A DNA stretch of 64,000 bases, taken from assembly GCF_016904945.1 (NCBI RefSeq), contig NZ_JADIKF010000040.1, forward strand, positions 248,001 through 312,000, given 5' to 3'. The position numbers were made by a program, and so were the translations under genes. Below the pieces are notes generated by a model. It made no database searches and was not told where the DNA came from. It saw nothing but the letters and a program-made list of their open reading frames with translations. This document shows positions 40,422-49,860 of the stretch, in pieces. The DNA comes from Dyella mobilis. Lineage in GTDB: Bacteria; Pseudomonadota; Gammaproteobacteria; Xanthomonadales; Rhodanobacteraceae. Numbering within the stretch: position 1 is the first letter of the stretch; the number at the start of each line of letters is the position of its first letter.

Positions 40422-41176
40422 GCTTCGGCGCGCTGCAGATCGGCTTCGGTATCGATTCCCGGCGGAAAGGGTTCGGGAGTAAGGTGCACGGCGATCGGAT
40501 AACCGTGCTCGAGCACACGCAGTTGCTCGAGGGATTCGGCCTGCTCCAGCGGCGTGCGCGCCAGACCGGTGTATTGCTGCAGGAAACCTGCGCGATACGC
40601 ATAGATGCCGATGTGCCGAAGAAACGGCAGGTCTTGCGGCAGCGTCTCGCGGGGTGCCGCAAAGGCATCGCGTGCCCAGGGCAGCGGTGCACGACTGAAA
40701 TAAAGGGCACGTCCCTGAGCGGTGCGTACCAGCTTCACCACATTGGGATCGAACAGCTCGTGCGCGTCGCTGATCGGTGTGGCCAGGGTTGCCATCGGCG
40801 CATCGTCCTGCGCCAGGGCCTTGGCCACTTCACAGATGCCGGCAGCCGGCGCAAAAGGCTCGTCGCCCTGGAGATTTACCACAATGGCATCCGCCGGCCA
40901 GCGGTAATGCGCGGCGCATTCCGCCAGGCGATCGCTGCCGGAAGCGTGATCGGCGCGAGTCAGGCATACATCCACGCCTTGTCCTGCCAGCGCGTCGACG
41001 ATGCGTTGATCGTCCGTAGCCACGACTACCTGCGATGCGCCGGCAAGCAAAGCCCTTTGAGCGACGCGAACGACCATCGGCACACCGGCAATGCTGCGCA
41101 ATGGTTTGCCCGGTAAACGAGTCGAGCCATAACGGGCTGGAATGGCAACGATAAACTCAGGTACAGCAGACGACAT
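40400..41176 (-). CDS. kdsB: 3-deoxy-manno-octulosonate cytidylyltransferase
   Basis: 258 residues from the ATG at 41176. It activates KDO with CTP for lipopolysaccharide core synthesis. Visible motifs are FIVAIPARYGSTRLPGKPL at the nucleotide site, LTRADHASGSDRLAE, VNLQGDEPF and HIGIYAYRAGFL. Longer upstream frame (to 41290) lacks similarity. First gene of the kdsB, phosphatase, uvrC, pgsA group. Confidence 0.97.
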   Translation of the reverse strand: MSSAVPEFIVAIPARYGSTRLPGKPLRSIAGVPMVVRVAQRALLAGASQVVVATDDQRIVDALAGQGVDVCLTRADHASGSDRLAECAAHYRWPADAIVVNLQGDEPFAPAAGICEVAKALAQDDAPMATLATPISDAHELFDPNVVKLVRTAQGRALYFSRAPLPWARDAFAAPRETLPQDLPFLRHIGIYAYRAGFLQQYTGLARTPLEQAESLEQLRVLEHGYPIAVHLTPEPFPPGIDTEADLQRAEAWLSKQS

Positions 41177-41309
41177 GCGGCGCTCGCTATCAGCCCCCTC
41201 ATCCCATCTGCAAAAAGGGGGCTTGGGGCGTGGGGTTCCTTGAACAGCGATATTGACGGCTTGGGCGGGACTTCGCCACTGCGCCGACATCAGCCCCGCA
41301 AGCTCGCCT

Positions 41310-42632
41310 TCAGCTCAGCGCAAACCCGCAGCCGTTCGCAAGCTTCACGAAACCCGGAAACGAGGTGGCCACGTTTGCGCAGTCGCCAATGGTCACTGCA
41401 CCGGTCGCCACCAGCCCTGCCACCGCAAAACTCATGGCGATGCGATGGTCGCCATGGCTGTGCACCGTACCGGACCCGATCGCGCCGCCATCGATGATCG
41501 CGCCGTCCGGGGTTTCTTCGATGCGTATCCCCAGGGCGCGCATGCCGGCAGCCATGGTGGCGATCCGGTCCGACTCCTTCACCCGCAGCTCGGCGGCACC
41601 ACGCACCACGGTGCGCCCTTGCGCGGACGCCGCGGCAATGAACAAGACCGGGAATTCGTCGATCATGTCGGGCACCAGTGCCTCGGGCAGCTCGATGCCA
41701 TGCAAGGGGGCGTGGTGAACCACCAGGTCGCCGATCGATTCGCCGCCGCTTTCGCCCTGGTTCTCGATGCGGATGTCGGCGCCCATCAGGCGCAAGGCTT
41801 CCAGCAGGCCGGTACGGCGCGGGTTCAAGCCTACGGCAGGTAAGCGCAACGACGAACCCGGCACGATGCTGGCCGCAACCAGGAAGAACGCCGCCGAGGA
41901 AAAATCGGCCGGCACGACCACATCCGTGGCGCGCAGGCGATGACCGCCTTCGAGCCTGGCATGGCCGGGCGAAAATTCGATCGGCCAGCCAAAGGCCGCG
42001 AGCATGCGCTCGGTGTAGTCGCGCGTGGGATGAGGTTCTATGACTTCCGTGCTGCCCTGGGCATACAACCCGGCCAGCAACAGCGCGGATTTCACCTGCG
42101 CGCTGGCCACCGGCAACTCGTAGCGAATGCCTTGCAGCGGACGACCGCCGCGCACGTGCAGTGGCGGCAGGCCATCCTGGCTGTCGATCTGCGCGCCCAT
42201 GCGGGCAAGCGGATCGGTGACGCGGCGCATCGGGCGCTTGGACAACGATTCGTCACCGACGAGGACGCTGTCGAAAGACTGCCCGGCCAGCAGACCGGCG
42301 AGCAGGCGCATGCCGGTACCGGCATTACCGCAATCGAGCGGTTTGTGCGATCCGCGCAGGCCATGCAAGCCGACGCCCCGAACGATACGTTCGCCGTCCG
42401 ACGGCGCCTCGATCGAAACGCCCAACTGCGCGAGCACAGCTGCCGTGGCGCGGGTGTCCTCGCCTTCGAGAAAGCCGCGGATGTGCGAAGTGCCTTCGGC
42501 GATGGCCGACAGCATCATCGAGCGATGGGATACCGACTTGTCGCCGGGAACCACGACATCCCCATGCAAACAAGCACCATGCACGGCATCCACGGGGCGA
42601 CTGACCCAATCCAGGTGACGTGTGCCGCTCAT
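41310..42632 (-). CDS. aroA: 3-phosphoshikimate 1-carboxyvinyltransferase (EPSP synthase)
   Basis: 440 residues from the ATG at 42632, overlapping the pheA stop by four bases (ATGA). It transfers enolpyruvate from PEP to shikimate-3-phosphate. Seen: VVPGDKSVSHRSMMLSAIAEG near residue 26, GNAGTGMRLLAG near 100, LRVKESDRIATMAAG and SHGDHRIAMSFAVAGL near the end. The GNAGTGMR form with Ala suggests a class II-like or tolerant variant only by analogy. Third gene of serC-pheA-aroA. Confidence 0.97.
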   Translation of the reverse strand: MSGTRHLDWVSRPVDAVHGACLHGDVVVPGDKSVSHRSMMLSAIAEGTSHIRGFLEGEDTRATAAVLAQLGVSIEAPSDGERIVRGVGLHGLRGSHKPLDCGNAGTGMRLLAGLLAGQSFDSVLVGDESLSKRPMRRVTDPLARMGAQIDSQDGLPPLHVRGGRPLQGIRYELPVASAQVKSALLLAGLYAQGSTEVIEPHPTRDYTERMLAAFGWPIEFSPGHARLEGGHRLRATDVVVPADFSSAAFFLVAASIVPGSSLRLPAVGLNPRRTGLLEALRLMGADIRIENQGESGGESIGDLVVHHAPLHGIELPEALVPDMIDEFPVLFIAAASAQGRTVVRGAAELRVKESDRIATMAAGMRALGIRIEETPDGAIIDGGAIGSGTVHSHGDHRIAMSFAVAGLVATGAVTIGDCANVATSFPGFVKLANGCGFALS

Positions 42633-43717
42633 GGCAGGGCCACCGGGTAGGAGCCGAGCACGCGTACCTGGGTCGCTACCGGCCCCATGTCTTTCAAAGC
42701 CGATTGCAGCGGCGCATCGTCGATGTGGCCGGACACGTCGATAAAAAAGGCGTATTGCCATTTGCCGGTGTGCGCCGGACGCGACTCGATGCGATTCATG
42801 CTTACGCCATGCTTGGCGAACGGGCTCAATACGTCGTAGAGCGCGCCGGGTTTGTCGTTGACAGTAATCAGCAGCGAGGTGCGGTCGTTGCCGGAAGCCG
42901 GAAACAGCGAGCGGCCGATCACCAGGAAGCGCGTCGTGTTGTCCGCGCGGTCTTCAATGGCATTGGCCACGGTCTTGAGGCCATAGATCTTGCCGGCAGT
43001 CTCGCCGGCGATCGCGGCTGAATCGTCCGCGTGGCGCGCAAGGCGCGCGCCTTCGGCGTTGCTGGTCACGGCGATGCATTCGGCATCCGGCAGGTTCACG
43101 CGCAACCAGGTTTTGCATTGCTGCAGCGATTGCGCATGGCCGTAGACGCGCTTGATGTCTTCCAGCGAGTCCCTCTGCGAAAGCAGGCATTGGTGCACGC
43201 GAAGCTCCACTTCGCCGCAAACGCGTGCCTCGGAGGTAAGGAACATGTCCAGGGTGATCTGGATCATGCCCTGTCCGGAATTTTCCACCGGCACGATGCC
43301 GAAGTCCGCGTGGCCGGCGACTACCTCCTGAAACACTTCCTCGATGCTGCCCAACGGCAAGCCGTAGGCAGCGTGGCCGAAGTGTTTGCGCACAGCCTGT
43401 TCGCTGAAGGTACCCTCTGGCCCGAGGTAACCGACCTTGAGGGGGTCTTCCTGGGCAAGGCAGGACGACATGATCTCGCGGAACAGCCGGACCATTTCCC
43501 CATCGGACAGCGGACCGTGATTGCGGTCGACCACCATGCGCAGCACGTGCGCTTCGCGCTCGGGACGGTAATAGTCAATCGCCGACAACCCCTCACCTTT
43601 TACACGCGCCACTTCGCGGGCCCAGTTGGCGCGTTCGGAGATCAGTTCCTGGATCTGCCGGTCGATGCTGTCGATGCGATCGCGCACCTCGGCCAGCGAT
43701 GACTTGGGATCGTTCAT
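42629..43717 (-). CDS. pheA: Bifunctional chorismate mutase/prephenate dehydratase (P-protein)
   Basis: 362 residues from the ATG at 43717. Chorismate mutase domain 1-90 (LAEVRDRIDSIDRQIQELIS), prephenate dehydratase 95-270 (VGYLGPEGTFSEQAVRKHFG, IVPVENSGQGMIQ, DNTTRFLVIG) and an ACT regulatory domain to the end with the phenylalanine-binding NRIESRPA. It makes phenylpyruvate on the phenylalanine branch and should be feedback-inhibited by phenylalanine. The frame is open upstream without similarity. Confidence 0.97.
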   Translation of the reverse strand: MNDPKSSLAEVRDRIDSIDRQIQELISERANWAREVARVKGEGLSAIDYYRPEREAHVLRMVVDRNHGPLSDGEMVRLFREIMSSCLAQEDPLKVGYLGPEGTFSEQAVRKHFGHAAYGLPLGSIEEVFQEVVAGHADFGIVPVENSGQGMIQITLDMFLTSEARVCGEVELRVHQCLLSQRDSLEDIKRVYGHAQSLQQCKTWLRVNLPDAECIAVTSNAEGARLARHADDSAAIAGETAGKIYGLKTVANAIEDRADNTTRFLVIGRSLFPASGNDRTSLLITVNDKPGALYDVLSPFAKHGVSMNRIESRPAHTGKWQYAFFIDVSGHIDDAPLQSALKDMGPVATQVRVLGSYPVALP

Positions 43718-43805
43718 GCGTTGGATGTCCAAGCGTAAAGATGTCTGAATGGAAAGCCCATAGTGCCTGAAACCGCGGGGAATGTCCGTATTGCCTTCGC
43801 GGCCG

Positions 43806-44891
43806 TCAACCGTGCCGGTTGGTGAAGTCGTGCATGAAAGCGACCAGTGCCTGTACGGCCTCCAGCGGCACGGCGTTGTAGAGCGAAGCACGCATGCCGC
43901 CCAGCGCCTTGTGGCCTTTCAGCGCCAGCAAGCCGGCCGCTTCGGACTCCTTGAGAAAGGCTGCATCGAGTGCGCTGTCGTGCAGGGTGAAAGGCACATT
44001 CATGCGCGAGCGGACGGACGGGTCGATGGGGTTGCGATAGAAACCGCCCGAACCGTCGATGGTCGAGTACAACAGCGCCGCCTTCTGCCGGTTGAGCGCA
44101 TCCATCGCCGCCAGTCCGCCCTGCTCTTTCAGCCACTGGAACGTCAGCCCGGCCAGATACCAGCCCCAGGTGTTGGGGGTGTTGAGCATGGAGTCGTTGG
44201 CGGCGTGTTCGGCGTAGCGAAAAATGCGCGCCATCGGGCGCACCGCTCGTTGCAGCAAATCGCGGCGCACGATGATCAGCACCAGGCCGGACGGGCCGAT
44301 GTTTTTCTGCGCACCGGCGTAGATCAGGCCGAAACGGCTGACGTCGATCGGGCCGGAGAGGATGTCAGAAGACATGTCGGCCACCAGCGGTACGTCGCCG
44401 ACATCAGGGATGTCCTGGAACTCGACGCCGTGGATCGTTTCATTGGTGGCCAGGTGCACGTAGGCGGCAGCGGGGTCGAGTTTCCAGGTGTCGCGCGCAG
44501 GCATGCGCAGGTAGTTCTCGGTTTTGCTACTCGCCGCCACGTTCACCCGTACATAAGGTGCACCCTCGCTGGCGGCCTTCTCGCTCCAGTGCCCGGTGAC
44601 GATGTAGTCGGCACTGTCACCCTCGCCCGCCAGGTTCATGGGGATCTGGGCGAAGTGCTGGGTGGCGCCACCTTGCTCGAACAGCACGGCGCAATCGGCG
44701 GGAATGCCCATCAGCTCGCGCAGGTCTGCTTCGACCTGCGCGGCCATGGCAATGAAGCGCTTGCCGCGATGGGATTGCTCCATCACCGAGGCACCGCTCC
44801 CCTCCCAATCCAGCAGTTCGCGCTGTGCGCGCTCAAGTACCGGCAATGGCAGGGCCGCCGGCCCCGCACTGAAGTTCCAAACCCTGCTCAC
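43806..44891 (-). CDS. serC: Phosphoserine aminotransferase
   Basis: 361 residues, class V aminotransferase. It makes 3-phosphoserine from 3-phosphohydroxypyruvate and glutamate (and can act in pyridoxal phosphate synthesis). Start region VWNFSAGPAALPLPVLERAQ, the PLP lysine in YAGAQKNIGPSGL near residue 196, and GGMRASLYNAVPLEAV near the end. It starts the serC-pheA-aroA operon, separated from pheA by 88 bases; the FHA protein gene lies 91 bases upstream on the same strand. Confidence 0.97.
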   Translation of the reverse strand: MSRVWNFSAGPAALPLPVLERAQRELLDWEGSGASVMEQSHRGKRFIAMAAQVEADLRELMGIPADCAVLFEQGGATQHFAQIPMNLAGEGDSADYIVTGHWSEKAASEGAPYVRVNVAASSKTENYLRMPARDTWKLDPAAAYVHLATNETIHGVEFQDIPDVGDVPLVADMSSDILSGPIDVSRFGLIYAGAQKNIGPSGLVLIIVRRDLLQRAVRPMARIFRYAEHAANDSMLNTPNTWGWYLAGLTFQWLKEQGGLAAMDALNRQKAALLYSTIDGSGGFYRNPIDPSVRSRMNVPFTLHDSALDAAFLKESEAAGLLALKGHKALGGMRASLYNAVPLEAVQALVAFMHDFTNRHG

Positions 44892-44982
44892 GCGCTGTGA
44901 TTCCCGTGCTGGATGATCGATGCATTATGCCGCGCCGCAGCAACACATCGTCAACGGGAAACGAGCCAACGCCCCGAACTGG

Positions 44983-45753
44983 TCAGAAACGCATCAGCAA
45001 CATCAAGGCGATGCCCAGAGCCAGTACCGCAGCCGTGGCAATCAGCCACCAGACTTCGCCGCGCGGGCCGGCTGAATCTTCGGGCAGGGGTTCGGCCGGC
45101 GGCTCGGGGAGCACGATTTCCGGCTCGGGTTCCAGGCCCGGGGCATCGATCAGAAAACGATGCATGCCGATGCCGACCTGATCCCCCGGCAACAATTCCG
45201 CCCGTTGGACCACGTTTCCGTTGATGCGTACCGGGTAACGCGATTCCGGAGCCTGGCTGGTCTCCATGCGCAGTTGCCCGTCCCGCCAGAAAATTTCCAG
45301 GCTTGCCGATTCCCCCTGCGGAAGATCCAGCAAAACCCTGCCCTGCGGCCCCAATTCCAGACGGTCTGCCAGCGGCAGCACCTGCCCGGAAAGCGGCCCG
45401 GCGATGGCACGCAAGGCGACGGTGCAGCGCTCGGGTCCCGGAACATCCGGCGACGGCCTGCCACCAGGGGTTTCGTCTGTGCAGAGCAGCATGCGGCAAT
45501 CGCCCACGCTCAAGGTGTCGCCGGGACGCAGGATGGCCCGCTCGCGCACGGGACGTGCATTCACATAGACGCGGGTGACCTCGGGCAACACTTCCAGTAC
45601 CCAACCCCGGCGATCGAGATTGATGGACAGATGGTGCGGCGCAGCCTGGCTCGCTGCCAGGACGAGATCGTTGCCGGGATCGCTGCCGATGCGCAGCAGT
45701 GCCTGGTTCCACTGGAAACCGGTGCGGTTGGAATGAGGGAACTCAATGCGCAT
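44983..45753 (-). CDS. FHA-domain protein with C-terminal membrane anchor
   Basis: 256 residues from the ATG at 45753; a TTG at 45810 would extend it by 19 residues. Two FHA-like regions are seen: residues 10-85 (LLRIGSDPGNDLVLA, HHLSINLDRRGW, VYVNARPVRERAILRPGD) and 108-205 (YPVRINGNVVQRAELLPGDQVGI). A Pro/Glu-rich linker and one membrane helix (WWLIATAAVLALGIALMLLM) end the protein. FHA domains bind phosphothreonine, so a kinase partner is expected, but none is in the window. Confidence 0.82.
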   Translation of the reverse strand: MRIEFPHSNRTGFQWNQALLRIGSDPGNDLVLAASQAAPHHLSINLDRRGWVLEVLPEVTRVYVNARPVRERAILRPGDTLSVGDCRMLLCTDETPGGRPSPDVPGPERCTVALRAIAGPLSGQVLPLADRLELGPQGRVLLDLPQGESASLEIFWRDGQLRMETSQAPESRYPVRINGNVVQRAELLPGDQVGIGMHRFLIDAPGLEPEPEIVLPEPPAEPLPEDSAGPRGEVWWLIATAAVLALGIALMLLMRF

Positions 45754-45853
45754 GAAGTGACCGACTGCGTGACGGCGCGACTCTATCAGATGCGTAGGAA
45801 CTATCGGCAAAGATTACGCATTATCATGCGCGGTTCGCTTTCAGAGTTTCGTC

Positions 45854-46129
45854 ATGGCCAGCATCGAAATCCGCCGCCCCCACCGTCTTTCCCAATCCGA
45901 GGCCCACGCGGTCATCGACAAGGTTGCCGCGCGCATGCGCGAGAAATTCGAGGTGAAAACGCAGTGGCAGAACGATGCCCTGGCTTTCGAGCGCCCCGGT
46001 ATCAGCGGCAGAATCACCATCGGCAGCGATGAAATCTACGTGAGCGCACAGCTCGGCATGCTTTTTTCCCCGCTCAAGAACATGATCGAGCAGGAAATCC
46101 GCCGGAAGCTGGATGAGCACTTCGCTTAA
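45854..46129 (+). CDS. Polyhydroxyalkanoic acid system family protein
   Basis: 91 residues. The sequence (IEIRRPHRLSQSEAHAVIDK, RPGISGRITIGSDEIYVSAQLG, EQEIRRKLDEHF) matches the small PHA_gran_rgn family, found near polyester genes in some bacteria but also, as here, far from them. Function unproven. It reads toward infA with an 80-base gap and may share its transcript. Confidence 0.8.
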   Translation: MASIEIRRPHRLSQSEAHAVIDKVAARMREKFEVKTQWQNDALAFERPGISGRITIGSDEIYVSAQLGMLFSPLKNMIEQEIRRKLDEHFA

Positions 46130-46209
46130 CGCTTCTTTGACCGGGGCGCGATTCGTGGCATAATCGAGGGCTTACGCGGCCATGGTGGCCTGCGCGAACT
46201 CCGGAACGC

Positions 46210-46428
46210 ATGGCCAAAGACGACGTCATTGAAATGGAAGGCACGGTGGTGGAAACCCTGCCTAACACCATGTTTCGTGTGCAGCTGGAAAACGGCCACA
46301 TAGTCATCGCCCACATTTCAGGCCGCATGCGCAAGCATTACATCCGCATCCTGACCGGCGACAAGGTCAAGGTGGAAATGACCCCCTACGACCTGACCAA
46401 GGGCCGTATTACCTACCGCATGAAGTGA
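46210..46428 (+). CDS. infA: Translation initiation factor IF-1
   Basis: 72 residues, the standard length. The S1-like fold is clear: MAKDDVIEMEGTVVETLPN, FRVQLENGHIVIAHISGRMR and VKVEMTPYDLTKGRI. It binds the ribosomal A site during initiation. A bidirectional terminator separates it from the convergent clpA gene. Confidence 0.98.
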   Translation: MAKDDVIEMEGTVVETLPNTMFRVQLENGHIVIAHISGRMRKHYIRILTGDKVKVEMTPYDLTKGRITYRMK

Positions 46429-46460
46429 CCCCGCGGGTCGGGCGCGCCGCGCCGATCCAA

Positions 46461-46488
46461 AAAAAAGCCGCGCAATGCGCGGCTTTTT
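46461..46488. terminator. Bidirectional terminator between infA and clpA
   Basis: GCCGCGC and GCGCGGC pair around AAT, with six A before and five T after, so it works in both directions. Confidence 0.9.
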
Positions 46489-46511
46489 CGTTCCCGGGCG
46501 TCACGGCCTCA

Positions 46512-48782
46512 TTACGAGACCGTTGCCGGCACCGGCTCGGCGGCCTCGGTATCCACCCGCAGCTCGCCTTCGCGAACGCTCAGAATCACCTTGCCACCGT
46601 CCGCCAACTTGCCGAACAGCAGCTCGTCGGCCAGCACGCGCTTCACCTTCTCCTGGATCACCCGGGCCATCGGTCGGGCACCCATCTGCGGGTCGAAGCC
46701 ATGCTCGGCCAGCCAGCGGCGGGCGTCGGCGTCGACATCCAGGCTGACGTGCTTCTCGCCAAGTTGCGATTCCAGCTCGATCAGGAACTTGTCGACCACA
46801 CGCAGAATGTGCTCGAAGTCCAGCGCGTTGAACTGGATGATCGCATCCAGGCGGTTGCGGAACTCCGGCGTAAAGCTGCGGCGGATCACTTCCATCGCGT
46901 CCATCGAATGGTTCTGCTTGACGAAGCCGATGCCACGGCGCGAAGCCTGCTGGGCACCAGCGTTGGTGGTCATCACCACGATGACGTTCTTGAAGTTGGC
47001 TTCGCGGCCGTTGGTATCGGTAAGCACGCCGCGGTCCATCACCTGCAGCAGGATGTTGAACACATCCGGATGCGCCTTCTCGATTTCGTCCAGCAGCAGC
47101 ACCGCGTGCGGATGCTTGGTGACCGCCTCGGTGAGCAAGCCGCCCTGGTCGAAGCCGACATAGCCCGGAGGTGCACCGACCAGGCGCGAGACGGAGTGCG
47201 CTTCCATGTATTCGGACATGTCGAAGCGGATCATCTCGATGCCCAGTTGCATCGCCAGCTGTTTGGTGACCTCGGTCTTGCCCACGCCGGTAGGACCGGC
47301 GAGCAGGAAGCAGCCGATGGGCTTGGACGGATCGGCCAGGCCGGAACGCGCCATCTTGATCGATGCGGCCAGCGCCTCGATCGCCGGATCCTGACCGAAC
47401 ACCACCATCTTGAGGTTGCGTTCCAGATTCTTTAGTACATCGCGATCCGAGGCCGAAACCTGCTTGGCCGGGATGCGCGCCATCTTGGCGACGATATACT
47501 CCACTTCCGGCACGTCCACCTTGCCGGTGCGTTGGTCGACCGGCAACAGGCGCTGACGGGCACCGGCCTCGTCGATCACGTCGATGGCCTTGTCGGGCAG
47601 CAAGCGATCGGGGATGTGCTTCACGGACAGGTCCACGGCGGCCTTCAGCGCTTCCACCGTATAGGTGACGCTGTGGTGCTCCTCGAAGCGCGACTTCAGA
47701 CCCTTGAGGATCTCGAAACTGTCGGCCACGGTGGGCTCGACCACGTCGATCTTCTGGAAGCGGCGGGCCAGCGCGCGATCTTTTTCGAAGATGCCGCGGA
47801 ATTCCTGGAAGGTGGTGGAACCGATGCAGCGCAGCTCGCCCGACGCCAGCATCGGCTTGATCAGGTTGCTGGCGTCCATGGTGCCGCCGGATGCCGAACC
47901 CGCACCAATGATGGTGTGGATCTCGTCAATGAAGAGAATGGCGCCCGGCTGCTTCTTGAGCTGGGCGATCACCGCCTTCAGGCGCTTCTCGAAGTCGCCG
48001 CGATACTTGGTACCGGCCACCAGTGCGCCCAGATCCAGCGCCCAGATGGTGGCGCTTTCCAGCACCTCGGGCACTTCGCCGTCGACGATGCGCTTGGCCA
48101 GACCTTCGGCCAGCGCGGTCTTGCCCACGCCGGCTTCGCCGACATAGAGCGGGTTGTTCTTGCGGCGGCGGCACAGCACCTGGATGGTGCGCTCGATTTC
48201 GTCCTGGCGGCCGATCAGCGGATCGATCTTGCCCTCCAGCGCCAACTCGTTGAGGTTGGAGGCGTATTCGCTGAGCGGATTGCCCTTGCCATCGCCGCCT
48301 TCCTCGGGATCCCGATCGACGCCGGGCATGCCCGAAGACGGCTCGTCGCCGATCTTGGCGATGCCGTGCGAGATGTAATTGACTACGTCCAGACGAGTGA
48401 TTTCCTGCTGGTGCAGGAAATACACCGCGTGCGAATCCTTCTCGCCGAAGATGGCCACCAGCACGTTGGCACCGGTTACTTCCTTCCGGCCGGAAGATTG
48501 CACGTGGTAGACCGCGCGCTGCAGCACGCGCTGGAATCCCAGCGTGGGCTGAGTATCACGCTCGTCGCCGTGCGGCAGTACCGGCACGGTCTCGGCGATG
48601 ATCTTTTCCAGCTCGTGGGTGAGTCGCGGAAGATCCGCGCCGCAGGCTCGCAGGGCTCCCAGCGCCGACTGGTTCTCAGTGAGGGCGAGCAACAGGTGCT
48701 CGACCGTCATGAACTCATGGCGTTGTTCGCGGGCCTGCTTGTAGCACTGGCCGATGGTGACTTCGAGATCCTTGCTGAACAT
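46512..48782 (-). CDS. clpA: ATP-dependent Clp protease ATP-binding subunit ClpA
   Basis: 756 residues. N-terminal Clp repeat domain to about 145 (TIGQCYKQAREQRHEFMTVEH), first AAA+ module with Walker A GEAGVGKTALAEG near 214 and Walker B FIDEIHTIIGAG, second with GPTGVGKTEVTKQ near 494 and LLDEIEKAHPDVF. A ClpP-binding IGF-type loop is expected in the second module (RRGIGFVKQN). It unfolds substrates for ClpP; clpP is not in the window. clpS lies upstream, 120 bases away, as is usual. Confidence 0.97.
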   Translation of the reverse strand: MFSKDLEVTIGQCYKQAREQRHEFMTVEHLLLALTENQSALGALRACGADLPRLTHELEKIIAETVPVLPHGDERDTQPTLGFQRVLQRAVYHVQSSGRKEVTGANVLVAIFGEKDSHAVYFLHQQEITRLDVVNYISHGIAKIGDEPSSGMPGVDRDPEEGGDGKGNPLSEYASNLNELALEGKIDPLIGRQDEIERTIQVLCRRRKNNPLYVGEAGVGKTALAEGLAKRIVDGEVPEVLESATIWALDLGALVAGTKYRGDFEKRLKAVIAQLKKQPGAILFIDEIHTIIGAGSASGGTMDASNLIKPMLASGELRCIGSTTFQEFRGIFEKDRALARRFQKIDVVEPTVADSFEILKGLKSRFEEHHSVTYTVEALKAAVDLSVKHIPDRLLPDKAIDVIDEAGARQRLLPVDQRTGKVDVPEVEYIVAKMARIPAKQVSASDRDVLKNLERNLKMVVFGQDPAIEALAASIKMARSGLADPSKPIGCFLLAGPTGVGKTEVTKQLAMQLGIEMIRFDMSEYMEAHSVSRLVGAPPGYVGFDQGGLLTEAVTKHPHAVLLLDEIEKAHPDVFNILLQVMDRGVLTDTNGREANFKNVIVVMTTNAGAQQASRRGIGFVKQNHSMDAMEVIRRSFTPEFRNRLDAIIQFNALDFEHILRVVDKFLIELESQLGEKHVSLDVDADARRWLAEHGFDPQMGARPMARVIQEKVKRVLADELLFGKLADGGKVILSVREGELRVDTEAAEPVPATVS

Positions 48783-48902
48783 CCGGACCTTCTCCGCTGC
48801 GATGATGGGGCGGCTCTACCGCGTTGGATGCAAGATGGGGGCCAAAAACGCCTGATCAATATCTCTGCATAACGGCTGTCACGCTGAAATGTTGAACGGA
48901 CT

Positions 48903-49232
48903 TCAAACCTTTTCCATCGTGCATAACAGAGGATGCTGGTTGGCACGTGAATACTCGTTCACCTGAGTGACCTTGGTTTCGGCCACTTCGCGGGTAAACA
49001 CCCCGCACACGCCCTTACCGCGGGTGTGTACGTGCAACATGATCTGTACGGCTTTTTCCTGATCCATCCCAAAAAAACTGCGCAATACCTCGACTACGAA
49101 GTCCATCGGCGTGAAATCGTCGTTCAGCAGCAGCACCTGAAACAGCGGGGGGCGCGCCACTTCAGGCTTGGATACTTCAACGGCGAGACCGTGTCCACCG
49201 TTGTGTTGTTCGTGTTCGGGTTCGTTCGCCAT
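48903..49232 (-). CDS. clpS: ATP-dependent Clp protease adaptor ClpS
   Basis: 109 residues. The core has VLLNDDFTPMDFVVEVLRSFF, the His-containing QIMLHVHTRGKGVCGVFTREVAETK and a flexible N terminus. It hands N-degron proteins to ClpA. Located directly upstream of clpA, reading the same way. Divergent from the nudix gene. Confidence 0.97.
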   Translation of the reverse strand: MANEPEHEQHNGGHGLAVEVSKPEVARPPLFQVLLLNDDFTPMDFVVEVLRSFFGMDQEKAVQIMLHVHTRGKGVCGVFTREVAETKVTQVNEYSRANQHPLLCTMEKV

Positions 49233-49362
49233 GCTTTTAGAATGTGGGTTTGTTCAAGTCCAGTATACGCCCGGACGAATCACGCATCCGGGCGGGAGTG
49301 CTTGAGGTAATGGCACAATAACGCCATTTCCAGTGCCCTCCCCGGTCCTTTTTGATCCTCCC

Positions 49363-49860
49363 ATGACAGCCACCGACAACTCCCGTGACAACAAAGACGT
49401 GTGGCGACCCCACGTCACCGTCGCCTGTGTGGTGGCCGACGGCGACCGCTACCTGATGGTCGAGGAGGAGGTCGGCGGCCGCATCGCCTATAACCAGCCC
49501 GCTGGGCATCTGGACGACTTCGAGAGCCTGCAAGAAGCCGCGGTGCGTGAAACCCAGGAGGAGACGGGCTGGCGGGTGGCGCTTACTCACCTGATTGGCG
49601 TGCACCAGTGGCGCAGCCACGAGCACGGCGACGTGGTGGTGCGTTTCAGCTTTGCCGCCAAGCCCTTGAGCCACGATCCTCAGCAACTGCTTGATACCGG
49701 CGTGCGCCGGGCGCTGTGGCTGAAGCGCAGCGAAATCGAGGATCTCGGCGATCGCCTGCGCAGCCCCATGGTCTTGATGAGCATCGATGCCTGGCTCGCC
49801 GGCCAGCGCCTGCCGCTGTCGATCGTCTCCGACCTCATGCCGGGCGGTGGCCACCCATGA
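49363..49860 (+). CDS. Nudix hydrolase, NudJ/phosphatase-like
   Basis: 165 residues from the ATG at 49363. The Nudix box is complete: GHLDDFESLQEAAVRETQEE followed by TG, i.e. Gx5Ex7REUxEExG. Nucleoside di- or triphosphates or thiamine pyrophosphate are typical NudJ substrates. The stop overlaps the mnmA start (ATGA), the same order as in E. coli (nudJ-mnmA-hflD), which supports the NudJ reading. Confidence 0.93.
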   Translation: MTATDNSRDNKDVWRPHVTVACVVADGDRYLMVEEEVGGRIAYNQPAGHLDDFESLQEAAVRETQEETGWRVALTHLIGVHQWRSHEHGDVVVRFSFAAKPLSHDPQQLLDTGVRRALWLKRSEIEDLGDRLRSPMVLMSIDAWLAGQRLPLSIVSDLMPGGGHP